Below are positions 55,248 to 63,631 of a stretch of 64,000 bases of DNA, in pieces (position 1 is the first letter of the stretch; every line of letters starts with the position of its first letter). This DNA comes from Fen-455 sp050012675 (GTDB taxonomy: Bacteria > Actinomycetota > Acidimicrobiia > Acidimicrobiales > Bog-793). Under the pieces are notes generated by a model. That model made no database searches. It was not told where the DNA came from and saw only the letters and a list, made by a program, of their open reading frames with translations. The stretch spans positions 1 through 64,000 of the forward strand of contig JBEKGS010000017.1 of NCBI GenBank assembly GCA_050012675.1, given 5' to 3'. The position numbers were made by a program, and so were the translations under genes.

Positions 55248-56681
55248 ATGGACGACCAGCTGACCTGGAAGGACGCCACCGCGCAGGCCGAGCTCGTACG
55301 GCGTGGCGAGGTGTCGCCGCTCGAGCTCGTCGACGCGGCGATCGAACGGATAGAGCGGTGCGATCCCGCCCTCAACGCCGTCATCCACCGCCAATTCTCC
55401 ACCGCCCGCGCCCAGGCGGCCGGGGAGCTGCCCCGCGGGCCGTTCCAGGGCGTACCCATGCTGCTCAAGGACCTCGGTGCCCCCCAGGCAGGAGAGCCGT
55501 ACTGCGAAGGGACGTCTTTTGCCAAGGCCGCCGGTTATCGCGCGAGCCGGGACAGCTTCCTCGTACAGCGTTTCAAGAAGGCGGGCTTTGTCGTGCTGGG
55601 CCGAACGAACACGCCCGAGCTGGGCACGACCATCACTACCGAGCCGGTCGCGTTCGGGCCCACTCGCAACCCCTGGAACACCGAGCACTCGGCCGGAGGG
55701 TCCTCGGGCGGCTCGGCCGCGGCCGTCGCGTCGGGCATGGTTGCCCTGGCCCATGGCAACGACGGTGGCGGCTCGATCCGGATACCGGCGAGCTGCTGCG
55801 CCCTGTTCGGCCTCAAGCCGAGCCGGGGCCGGGTGAGCAAAGGGCCGGGAGGCGGTGAGTCCTGGAACGGCTTTTCTGTCGACCACGTGCTCGCGCGAAG
55901 CGTTCGGGACTCGGCGGCGGTGCTCGACCAGATCGCCGGCTACCGCCCTGGCGACACCTACGTCGCGCCGGCGCCGCAGCGGCCGTTCGCGCACGAGGTG
56001 GGCGCCAATCCCGGCAGGCTCCGCGTCGGGCTCCTCGACCGCCCCGCCCAGCCCGAGTACCAAGCCCATCCCGAGTGCTCCGAGGCGGTTCACGCCGCCG
56101 GCCGCATGCTCGAGTCACTCGGTCACAAGGTGGAGATCGCCCACCCGGCCTCGCTCGAGGACACCGAGATGTACCGGCACTTCCTCGTCGTGGTGGCGAC
56201 TGCCGTCGCCGGGGCGTTGACCGAGTGGTCGCAGCTCTTGGGAAGGGAGATCTCCCCGGAGGAGTACGAGCCGACCAACTCGCTGTTCACGGCATTGGGC
56301 AGGTCCATCTCTGCCCCTGACTACCTCGAGTCCCTCCTCTTCTTCGAGGGCTTCAGGCGCCGGACGATCGCCTTTTGGTCCGAGCAGGGCTTCGACCTGT
56401 TGTGCAGCCCCGTCCTTGCTCAGCCCCCCGCCCGGATCGGCGAGCTCACAGACCCGGTAACCGGCGAGGCCAAGGTGATCGAGACCCTCCAGTTCACGGG
56501 CCAGTTCAACGCCACCGGCCAACCGGCGGCCTCGCTGCCTCTTCACTGGACGCCCGAAGGACTGCCGATCGGTGTGCAGCTCGTCGCCGACTACGGGCGG
56601 GAGGACGTTCTCATACGCGTCTGCGCCCAGCTGGAGGAGGCCTGCCCGTGGGCGCACCGGCACCCGGCCGTGCACGCCTGA
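55248..56681 (+). CDS. Amidase (amidase signature family)
   Basis: This 477-residue enzyme carries the Ser-cisSer-Lys triad: Lys in MLLKDLG, cis-Ser in GGSSGGSAAAVASG and the nucleophile Ser in GNDGGGSIRIPA. It resembles 6-aminohexanoate-cyclic-dimer hydrolase-like and other broad amidases more than GatA, and no gatB or gatC is near. The substrate is unknown. AGGGGA precedes the ATG. It probably shares a transcript with the aldo/keto reductase. Confidence 0.88.
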   Translation: MDDQLTWKDATAQAELVRRGEVSPLELVDAAIERIERCDPALNAVIHRQFSTARAQAAGELPRGPFQGVPMLLKDLGAPQAGEPYCEGTSFAKAAGYRASRDSFLVQRFKKAGFVVLGRTNTPELGTTITTEPVAFGPTRNPWNTEHSAGGSSGGSAAAVASGMVALAHGNDGGGSIRIPASCCALFGLKPSRGRVSKGPGGGESWNGFSVDHVLARSVRDSAAVLDQIAGYRPGDTYVAPAPQRPFAHEVGANPGRLRVGLLDRPAQPEYQAHPECSEAVHAAGRMLESLGHKVEIAHPASLEDTEMYRHFLVVVATAVAGALTEWSQLLGREISPEEYEPTNSLFTALGRSISAPDYLESLLFFEGFRRRTIAFWSEQGFDLLCSPVLAQPPARIGELTDPVTGEAKVIETLQFTGQFNATGQPAASLPLHWTPEGLPIGVQLVADYGREDVLIRVCAQLEEACPWAHRHPAVHA

Positions 56682-56736
56682 GCGCCACGGTCGTGCCTGT
56701 TGCGGGATGATTTACCCCCCGGTCACGAATGCTGAC

Positions 56737-56742
56737 TAGTCT
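56737..56742 (+). promoter_or_regulatory. -10 element of cysDN
   Basis: TAGTCT, 11 nt, then ATG at 56754, giving a leader of about four bases. No operator was recognised. Confidence 0.4.
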
Positions 56743-56753
56743 GCCTACTCTCA

Positions 56754-57668
56754 ATGGCCCACCGTCTCTCACACCTCGACACGCTCGCGGCCGAAGCGAT
56801 TCACATCATCCGCGAGGTCGTCGCCGAGTTCGAGCGCCCGTCGCTGCTTTTCTCAGGGGGCAAGGACTCGGCTGTCTTGTTGCATCTGGCCACGAAGGCC
56901 TGCTGGCCCCAGCGCCTGCCGTTCCCGATCGTTCACGTGGACACCGGGCACAACTTCCCCGAGGTCATCGAGTACCGCGACCAGCAAGTGGCCAAACTCG
57001 ACGTACGCCTTGTCGTCGGCTCGGTGCAGGAGGACATTGACCGCGGTTCGATAGTCGAGCAGCCCGTGCCCGGGGCCACCCGCAACCGCTTGCAGACCTT
57101 CACCCTCTTACGGGTGCTCGAAGAGAACCGCTACGACGCCGTGTTCGGCGGGGGGCGGCGCGACGAGGAGAAGGCACGGGCCAAAGAACGCGTCTTCTCG
57201 CTTCGTGACGAGTTCGGCCAATGGGACCCCCGGGCGCAACGCCCTGAGCTGTGGCAGCTCTACAACACCAGGCACAGGCCGGGGGAGCACTTCAGAGTCT
57301 TCCCGCTCTCGAACTGGACCGAGCTCGACATTTGGCAGTACGTCGACGAGCAGAAGCTCGAGCTTCCTCAGATCTACTTCGCGCACAGGCGCGCGGTCTT
57401 CCGCCGCAGCGGCATGCTGTTGGCGGTCGGACCCTGGACCAAGCCTCGCGAGGGAATCGAGAGCGAGCTGGCCTTCGAGACGAGCGTGCGCTACCGCACC
57501 GTCGGTGACATGACCTGTACCGCCGCGGTCGAGTCGACCGCCAGCACTCCCGCCGAGATCATCATGGAGACGGCGGCCACGAGGGTGAGCGAGAGGGGCG
57601 CGACGCGGGCGGACGACCGCTTTTCCGACGCGGCCATGGAGGACCGCAAGCGGGAGGGCTACTTCTAG
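56754..57668 (+). CDS. cysD: Sulfate adenylyltransferase subunit 2
   Basis: This 304-residue ATP pyrophosphatase makes APS from sulfate and ATP. The PP-loop is LFSGGKDSAVLLHL near residues 31-44. VHVDTGHNFPEVIEYRD, FGGGRRDEEKARAKER and FPLSNWTELDIWQYV are diagnostic CysD segments. It ends with the typical MEDRKREGYF tail. Its TAG overlaps the cysN GTG by one base. Together they start sulfate assimilation; no cysC, cysH or sulfite reductase gene is in the window. Confidence 0.97.
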   Translation: MAHRLSHLDTLAAEAIHIIREVVAEFERPSLLFSGGKDSAVLLHLATKACWPQRLPFPIVHVDTGHNFPEVIEYRDQQVAKLDVRLVVGSVQEDIDRGSIVEQPVPGATRNRLQTFTLLRVLEENRYDAVFGGGRRDEEKARAKERVFSLRDEFGQWDPRAQRPELWQLYNTRHRPGEHFRVFPLSNWTELDIWQYVDEQKLELPQIYFAHRRAVFRRSGMLLAVGPWTKPREGIESELAFETSVRYRTVGDMTCTAAVESTASTPAEIIMETAATRVSERGATRADDRFSDAAMEDRKREGYF

Positions 57669-58921
57669 TGGAGCTGCTCCGTTTCGCCACCGGCGGCTCC
57701 GTCGACGACGGCAAGTCGACGCTCATCGGTCGCTTGCTCTACGACTCGAAACAGGTCTTCCAGGACCAGCTCGAGGCCGTGCAGCGCACGAGCGTGGCCC
57801 ACGGCGACGAGTACGTGAACCTGGCGTTGCTCACCGACGGGCTGCGGGCCGAGCGCGAACAGGGCATAACCATCGATGTGGCCTACCGCTACTTCTCGAC
57901 GCCGAGGCGCCGGTTCATCATCGCCGACACGCCCGGGCACACCCAGCACACCCGCAACATGGTCACCGGCTGCTCGACGGCCGACCTCGTACTGCTGCTC
58001 ATCGACGCCCGGGCCGGTGCGACCGAGCAGACCCGGCGGCACGCCATGATCGCCTCCCTGCTCGGCATCCGCCACCTCGTGCTCTGCGTGAACAAGATGG
58101 ACCTCGTCGGCTACTCGCAGGAGCGTTTCGAGGAGATCAGAGACGAGTTCATCGGGTTCTCAGAGCGACTCCAGGTCTACGACCTGACGTGCATCCCCAT
58201 CTCGGCGCTGACGGGCGACAACGTCGTGGAGCGATCGACCGAGATGGCCTGGTACGGCGGGCTCTCGCTTCTCGACCACCTCGAGTCTGTCGTCATCGCC
58301 TCTGACCGCAACCTGATCGACCTGCGCCTGCCCGTGCAGCTCGTCATCCGGCCCATCTCGAGCGAGCACCACGACTTCCGCGGCTACGCCGGCAACATCG
58401 CAAGCGGCGTGCTCCAAGTGGGTGACGAGGTTGTGGCGCTCCCCTCCGGCTTCTCGAGCCACGTGACCAGCATCGACGGCCCGGACGGCCCGCTCAAGGA
58501 GGCCTTTCCTCCCGAGTCGGTCGTCGTGCGGCTCTCCGACGACATCGACATCTCCCGAGGCGACATGCTCTGCCGGCCCAACAACCGCCCGAACGTGGGA
58601 CAGGACGTCTCCGCGATGGTCTGTTGGATGTCCGAGAGGCCGCTTCGCGAAGGTGCCACCTTCGCCATCAAGCACACGACGCGCTGGGCACGGGCGCGGG
58701 TGCGCTCGCTTCAGTACCGGCTCGACGTGAACGCCCTCCACCAGGACGTCAAGGCCCCCGAGCTCGAGCTGAACGACATCGGCCGGATACACCTGCGCAC
58801 GACGGCGCCCCTTTTTTACGACGAGTACCGGGACAACCGGGAAACCGGCAGCTTCGTGCTCGTGGACGAGCAGACCAACGCGACGGTCGCCGCGGGAATG
58901 CTCCGTCGGCCGGCGGGCTGA
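57668..58921 (+). CDS. cysN: Sulfate adenylyltransferase subunit 1 (GTPase)
   Basis: This 417-residue EF-Tu-like GTPase drives APS synthesis by CysD. The P-loop is GGSVDDGKST, followed by REQGITIDVAYRYF, DTPGHTQHTRNM and NKMDLV, then two beta-barrel domains. It stops where the GTPase part ends, so it is not fused to an APS kinase as in mycobacterial CysNC. Its GTG overlaps the cysD stop. Confidence 0.97.
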   Translation: MELLRFATGGSVDDGKSTLIGRLLYDSKQVFQDQLEAVQRTSVAHGDEYVNLALLTDGLRAEREQGITIDVAYRYFSTPRRRFIIADTPGHTQHTRNMVTGCSTADLVLLLIDARAGATEQTRRHAMIASLLGIRHLVLCVNKMDLVGYSQERFEEIRDEFIGFSERLQVYDLTCIPISALTGDNVVERSTEMAWYGGLSLLDHLESVVIASDRNLIDLRLPVQLVIRPISSEHHDFRGYAGNIASGVLQVGDEVVALPSGFSSHVTSIDGPDGPLKEAFPPESVVVRLSDDIDISRGDMLCRPNNRPNVGQDVSAMVCWMSERPLREGATFAIKHTTRWARARVRSLQYRLDVNALHQDVKAPELELNDIGRIHLRTTAPLFYDEYRDNRETGSFVLVDEQTNATVAAGMLRRPAG

Positions 58922-59117
58922 GCGCCCGGCCCAAGCTGAGGCGGCTCGCGTCACAAGGGGCCGGCGGCGGGACGGACCCTGCGCTTTTCGCGACGGTCAC
59001 GCCTCGTCGACCAGGCAATGCTGTGTCATTAGGCTGAGTCGCAAGGCACGCCCCGGGCGCCGTTGGAGCGCGTCCGGTCGGCTGGTGACCGAAGGCGGTT
59101 GAGTCATCGTTGAGACC
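58922..59117. other. Intergenic region between cysN and lpdA
   Basis: About 200 bp without a gene. A possible -10 TAGGCT lies near 59029 and would give a leader of about 90 nt before lpdA. A GGCCC/GGGCC inverted repeat follows cysN without a T run. Confidence 0.35.
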
Positions 59118-59129
59118 AGGAGGTGGTCC
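59118..59129 (+). promoter_or_regulatory. Extended Shine-Dalgarno of lpdA
   Basis: AGGAGGTGGTCC is complementary to the 16S rRNA 3' end with one G-U pair. It overlaps the in-frame GTG at 59123 and lies 8 nt (from its GGAGG core) before CTG at 59132, so it favours the CTG as start. Confidence 0.55.
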
Positions 59130-59131
59130 GT

Positions 59132-60553
59132 CTGCCAGCGAACCGAGCTGAGCCTGCGCAGTTCGACATAGTCGTTATCGGCGGCGGCCCCGGCGGCTAC
59201 GCCACGGCCCTGTACGGGGGAGCCGCCGGCCTGTCGGTGGCCGTGGTGGAAAAGGACAAGGTGGGCGGGACCTGCCTGCACCGGGGTTGTGTGCCCGCAA
59301 AGGAGTTCCTCGAGACCGCGGCCGTGTTCCGCAGCGTCGAGGGGGCCAAGGAGTTCGGCATCCAGGCGAGCCAGCCCATCGTCGAGTTCGCCGTCAGCCA
59401 GGACCGCAAGAACCGCATAGTCGCCCAGCTCCACAAAGGGCTCTCCGGCTTGTTGCGCCAGCGCAAGGTCACGGTCTTTCCGGGCGTGGGTCGCTTGCTC
59501 GGAGGAAGGACCGTCGAGGTCACAGCCGCGGACGGCGAGGTGACACTGCTCAGCGGCCGCAACGTCGTGCTCGCCGCCGGCTCGGTACCGAGAACCCTTC
59601 CCGGTTTCGAAGTGGACGGCCGCTATGTCCTCACCTCGGACGAGTTGCTGGACCTGCGTGAGCTGCCCCGCTCGGTGGCGGTGATCGGGGCGGGTGCCAT
59701 CGGGTGCGAGTTCGCCTCGATGCTCGTCGATCTCGGCGTGCGTGTCACGCTGCTCGAGGCCTTGCCCAAGGTGCTCCCCGGGTGCGATCAGGACGTGGCC
59801 AACGTGGTCGTCCGGTCGTTCGAAAGACGCGGGATCACCGTGCGCACCGGCGTCAAGGTCACCGGCCACGAGCCCGAAGGCGATCACACCGCCGTCGTGT
59901 TCGAGGACGGGGAACGCCTCGAGGTCGAGACGATCCTGATGTCCATCGGCAGACGCCCGCTCTCTGAGGGCCTGCTCGGCGAGGCCACGGGCGTCGAGGT
60001 GGACGAACGCGGCTATGTCCGGGTGGACGAGTGGATGCGGACGGCTGGTGCCGGTGTGTTCGCCGTCGGCGATCTCGTCGCCACCCCGCAGCTGGCTCAC
60101 GTCGGGTTCGCGGAGGCGATCCTGGTGGTCAAGCAGATCCTCGGCGAACGGGCGTACCCGGTCGACTACGGCAAGGTCCCCTGGGCCATCTACTGCAACC
60201 CGGAGGTCGCTTTCGTGGGCATGACCGAGCAGGACGCCCTCGAGGCGGGACTGGAGACAGTCACCAAGCGGGACCCGTTCGGCGCCAACAGCCGCGCCCT
60301 CATCCTGGGCGAGACCGAGGGGCTCGTGAAGGTGATCTGCGAGAAGAAGCCGGACGGCGGCGCAGGGCGCCTGCTGGGCGTGCACATGGCCGGGCCGTGG
60401 GTGACCGAACAGCTCGGGCAGGCCTATCTGTCGGTGAACTGGGAGGCCACCCCCGACGAGATAGCGCCTTTCGTGCAACCGCACCCGTCGTTGTCCGAAA
60501 CCTTCGGCGAGACTGTTCTCGCTCTCACGGGAAGGGGTCTTCACGTTGGCTGA
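59132..60553 (+). CDS. lpdA: Dihydrolipoyl dehydrogenase (E3), probable CTG start
   Basis: This 473-residue flavoprotein reoxidises dihydrolipoamide in 2-oxoacid dehydrogenase complexes. It has the FAD motif VIGGGPGGYATA, redox cysteines in GGTCLHRGCVPAKE, the NAD motif VIGAGAIGCEFASM, and the C-terminal HPSLSE with catalytic His. CTG at 59132 is proposed because the strong extended Shine-Dalgarno overlaps the only alternative GTG (59123). The E2 gene begins 8 bp inside its 3' end. Confidence 0.93.
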   Translation: MPANRAEPAQFDIVVIGGGPGGYATALYGGAAGLSVAVVEKDKVGGTCLHRGCVPAKEFLETAAVFRSVEGAKEFGIQASQPIVEFAVSQDRKNRIVAQLHKGLSGLLRQRKVTVFPGVGRLLGGRTVEVTAADGEVTLLSGRNVVLAAGSVPRTLPGFEVDGRYVLTSDELLDLRELPRSVAVIGAGAIGCEFASMLVDLGVRVTLLEALPKVLPGCDQDVANVVVRSFERRGITVRTGVKVTGHEPEGDHTAVVFEDGERLEVETILMSIGRRPLSEGLLGEATGVEVDERGYVRVDEWMRTAGAGVFAVGDLVATPQLAHVGFAEAILVVKQILGERAYPVDYGKVPWAIYCNPEVAFVGMTEQDALEAGLETVTKRDPFGANSRALILGETEGLVKVICEKKPDGGAGRLLGVHMAGPWVTEQLGQAYLSVNWEATPDEIAPFVQPHPSLSETFGETVLALTGRGLHVG

Positions 60554-61955
60554 CATCACCATGCCGCAGCTCGGCGAGACCGTCACAGAGGGGACGATCA
60601 TCCGCTGGATGAAGAAGGTGGGCGACTCGATCGCCTACGACGAGCCCTTGTTCGAGGTCTCGACCGACAAGGTGGACTCCGAGGTCCCTTCGCCCGCGTC
60701 GGGCTACCTCGCAGAGATCCTCGTGGCCGAGGGCGCGACGGTGGACGTCGGCACCAAGCTCGCCGTCGTGACCGACGCCGCCCCTTCAGGCGTCCCGGTT
60801 GCTTCGGCACCCTCCCCGGCCGAAGCACCGTCTCCGTCGCCGACGGGTGCGCCCGCACCGACAGAACCGGGGCCGGCGACCGGTCCCGCCGCCGCGCCCA
60901 GCGCAACAGAGGGGGCGCCCGCCCTCGGGGAAGAGGGCGGGACCACCGGGACAGAGTCGAACGGCTCGGGGCTCGTGCTGTCCCCGGTCGTTCGCAAGCT
61001 GGTTGTCGAGTACGGCATCGACCCCGGGTCACTGCAGGGCACGGGCAAGGGCGGCAGGATCACCAGGGCGGACGTGCTCTCGCTCATCGACCGTCGCGCG
61101 GCCGCAGCCATGGGCGAGGACGCGCCCGCGCCGCGCCAGGTAGCGCCCGCTGTGAGCGCGCAGGCCTCACCGGTGACGAGGGGAGCGCCGGTCGCCGGCC
61201 CAGCGGGTGCCGCGGCGCCCGGTTACGCGCCCGTCGCCGGAGCACGCGACGAGGTCGTCCCGTTCACGAACATCCGGCGACTGACCGCCGAGCACATGGT
61301 CCGGTCGAAGGCGACCTCGGCTCACACCCTGGCCGTGATCGAAGCCGACTACGAGGGGATCGAGCGAGTCCGCAAGGCGCACAAGGACAGGTTCAAGGAG
61401 GAGGAGGGGATCGGCCTCACCTACCTCGCCTTCATCGCCCGCGCCGTGGCGGAGACCTTGCGGGACTTCCCGCAGCTGAACGCGTCCGTTGCTGAGGACG
61501 CCCTTGTCATCCACCGGGACGTCCACCTCGGGATAGCGGTGGACCTGGGACAACGCGGGCTCATCGTACCGGTCGTGCGCAACGCCGAGGGCCAGTCGCT
61601 GCGGGGCCTCGCCCGGGCGATGGCTGATCTCGCCGAGCGGGCGCGCTCTCGCAAGCTCTCGGCCGACGAGGTGGCGGGCGGCACGTTCACGATCACAAAC
61701 CCGGGCCCCTTCGGCACGTTCCTGACGGCCCCGATCATCAACCAGCCACAGGTGGCGATCCTCTCGACCGATGGGATCAAGCGACGCCCTGTCGTGATCA
61801 CGGCTCCCGACGGCACAGAGGCGGTCGGAATTCATTCCGTCGGGCTGCTCGCGCTCTCCTTCGACCACCGCGCCGTCGACGGGGCCTACGCCTCGGCATT
61901 CCTTCACGAGCTGGCCCGGGTCATCGAGTCGCGTGACTGGGAGGCCGAGCTTTGA
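60546..61955 (+). CDS. sucB: 2-oxoacid dehydrogenase E2, dihydrolipoyl acyltransferase
   Basis: This 469-residue E2 has one N-terminal lipoyl domain (lipoyl Lys in VSTDKVDSEV, about residue 42), an Ala/Pro/Glu-rich linker, an E3-binding domain (SPVVRKLVVEYGIDPGSLQG), a second linker and the catalytic domain ending in FDHRAVDGAYA with catalytic His. The family is shared by pyruvate and 2-oxoglutarate E2, and in actinobacteria one SucB-like E2 may serve both; AceE in this window suggests pyruvate. The TTG at 60546 overlaps lpdA. Its stop overlaps the LipB-LipA start as TTGA. Confidence 0.93.
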   Translation: MADITMPQLGETVTEGTIIRWMKKVGDSIAYDEPLFEVSTDKVDSEVPSPASGYLAEILVAEGATVDVGTKLAVVTDAAPSGVPVASAPSPAEAPSPSPTGAPAPTEPGPATGPAAAPSATEGAPALGEEGGTTGTESNGSGLVLSPVVRKLVVEYGIDPGSLQGTGKGGRITRADVLSLIDRRAAAAMGEDAPAPRQVAPAVSAQASPVTRGAPVAGPAGAAAPGYAPVAGARDEVVPFTNIRRLTAEHMVRSKATSAHTLAVIEADYEGIERVRKAHKDRFKEEEGIGLTYLAFIARAVAETLRDFPQLNASVAEDALVIHRDVHLGIAVDLGQRGLIVPVVRNAEGQSLRGLARAMADLAERARSRKLSADEVAGGTFTITNPGPFGTFLTAPIINQPQVAILSTDGIKRRPVVITAPDGTEAVGIHSVGLLALSFDHRAVDGAYASAFLHELARVIESRDWEAEL

Positions 61956-63631
61956 GCGCTCCCGGGCGGGAGCTACGCGTCCGCTGGCTCGGGCGTGTGC
62001 GCTATCGCGACGCCCACGTCCTGCAGGAGGCCCTGAAAAAGGCGGGCGGGGCCGAGTACCTGCTGTTGCTGGAACACCCGCACGTGTACACGCTCGGCGT
62101 GCGCGCGAGGGCCGAGCACGTACTCGTGGACCCGGAGTCGGTGGGTGCCGAGCTCGTGCACGCCGACCGTGGCGGTGATGTCACCTACCACGGGCCCGGT
62201 CAGCTCGTCGGGTACCCGATACTCAACGTCCCGATGGGCCTGCGGGCGGTCCCGGCACATGTCCACGCGATCGAACAGCTCGTCATCGACGCCCTCGGCG
62301 ACCTCGGGCTCGGCCATGCCGGGCGACTTGCGGGCTATCCCGGGGTCTGGGTTGATCCCGAGGGCCCCGAGCCCGAGAAGATCTGCGCGGTCGGGGTGCG
62401 CATCGACCGAGGCCGGTCCATGCACGGCTTCGCGCTGAACGTCGACCCCGACCTGTCGATGTTCGGCCATATCGTTCCTTGCGGCCTGCGGGACATGGGA
62501 GTGACCTCGCTCGCCGCAAAGGGCCTGAACGTGACGATGCGCGAGGTCGTGGAGGCAATCGTGCGCCGTGTGCCCGATTGCCTCGTTCCCGGTGCCCGCC
62601 TGGAGCGCCAGGACGCTTCGTGGTGGCCGGGTTCTCCCAGGAGTATGCCGCCGGCCGGCGCCCCGCACCGGGCGCCGGGCGCTACGAGGGCGCTCGACCG
62701 GCGCTTGGTCGACGCCGGAGTGGACCCGGGACAGGCGGTGGCGCTTTCGAGCCGCAAGCCGGCTTGGGTGCTCGCGCAGGCTCGGATCGGACCGGAGCTG
62801 ATCCGGCTCCGCTCGACGATGCGCGAGCTCAACCTCGTCACCGTCTGCGAGGAAGCCGGCTGCCCGAACATCTTCGAGTGCTGGGCCGATGGCACTGCGA
62901 CCTTCATGATCAACGGAGAACGTTGCACGAGGGCCTGCGGCTTCTGCCTGGTCGACACCAGGCGCCCGCTTCCCCTCGATCCGGGTGAGCCCGAGCGCGT
63001 CGCCGAGGCGGTCGCCCGGATGCGCCTCGCGCACGCGGTCGTGACCGCGGTGGCACGCGACGACCTCGCGGATGGCGGGGCGCAGGCCTTCGCCGAGACC
63101 ATCGCCGCTATTCGCCGGCGCAGTCCCGGAACCACCGTCGAAGTTCTCATCTCGGACTGCAAGGGCGACGACGCCTCGCTCAACATCATCTTTGACGCCC
63201 GTCCCGACGTGTTGAACCACAATCTCGAGACCGTCAACCGCCTGCAACGCGCCGTGCGCCCCTCCGCGTCCTACGCGCGGAGCCTGTCCGTGCTCGCCCG
63301 TGCCGTCGCCGCCGGGTGCACGACCAAGTCCGGCATCATCCTCGGCATGGGCGAGACGGTGGACGAGGTCGTGTCGGCACTCGGTGATCTCCGCGCCGTT
63401 GGGGTCGAGATCGTGACCCTCGGTCAGTACCTGCGCCCGACCGCAGCGCACCTGCCCGTCGCGCGCTGGTGGGCCCCTTCGGAGTTCGAGGAGCTGGCGG
63501 CGACAGGCCGCTCTTTGGGCCTCGTGCATGTCGAGGCATCCCCGCTGACACGCTCGAGCTACCACGCAAGACGCGCAGTCGTGGCGGCCGGCCTGGTTGG
63601 CGTCGTGCCGGAAACTGTGCAGGTGACATGA
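61952..63631 (+). CDS. lipB-lipA: LipB-LipA fusion: octanoyltransferase plus lipoyl synthase
   Basis: One 559-residue frame encodes both steps of lipoate assembly. Residues 1-225 are LipB: HADRGGDVTYHGPGQLVGYP (His), the Lys in EKICAVGVRI and the Cys in GHIVPCGL. After a Pro/Ala/Arg-rich linker (about 226-265), residues 266-559 are LipA: auxiliary-cluster CEEAGCPNIFEC, radical-SAM CTRACGFC, and the C-terminal RSSY. No stop separates the halves. An internal ATG (62644) lies only one base after AGGAG, so separate LipA translation is unlikely. The TTG overlaps the E2 stop as TTGA. Confidence 0.9.
   Translation: MSAPGRELRVRWLGRVRYRDAHVLQEALKKAGGAEYLLLLEHPHVYTLGVRARAEHVLVDPESVGAELVHADRGGDVTYHGPGQLVGYPILNVPMGLRAVPAHVHAIEQLVIDALGDLGLGHAGRLAGYPGVWVDPEGPEPEKICAVGVRIDRGRSMHGFALNVDPDLSMFGHIVPCGLRDMGVTSLAAKGLNVTMREVVEAIVRRVPDCLVPGARLERQDASWWPGSPRSMPPAGAPHRAPGATRALDRRLVDAGVDPGQAVALSSRKPAWVLAQARIGPELIRLRSTMRELNLVTVCEEAGCPNIFECWADGTATFMINGERCTRACGFCLVDTRRPLPLDPGEPERVAEAVARMRLAHAVVTAVARDDLADGGAQAFAETIAAIRRRSPGTTVEVLISDCKGDDASLNIIFDARPDVLNHNLETVNRLQRAVRPSASYARSLSVLARAVAAGCTTKSGIILGMGETVDEVVSALGDLRAVGVEIVTLGQYLRPTAAHLPVARWWAPSEFEELAATGRSLGLVHVEASPLTRSSYHARRAVVAAGLVGVVPETVQVT

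Noticed and set aside
62644..63631. Separate lipA gene starting at the internal ATG 62644
   Set aside because: AGGAG is only one base from that ATG, no stop separates it from LipB, and the frame is continuous. It remains a possible secondary start.
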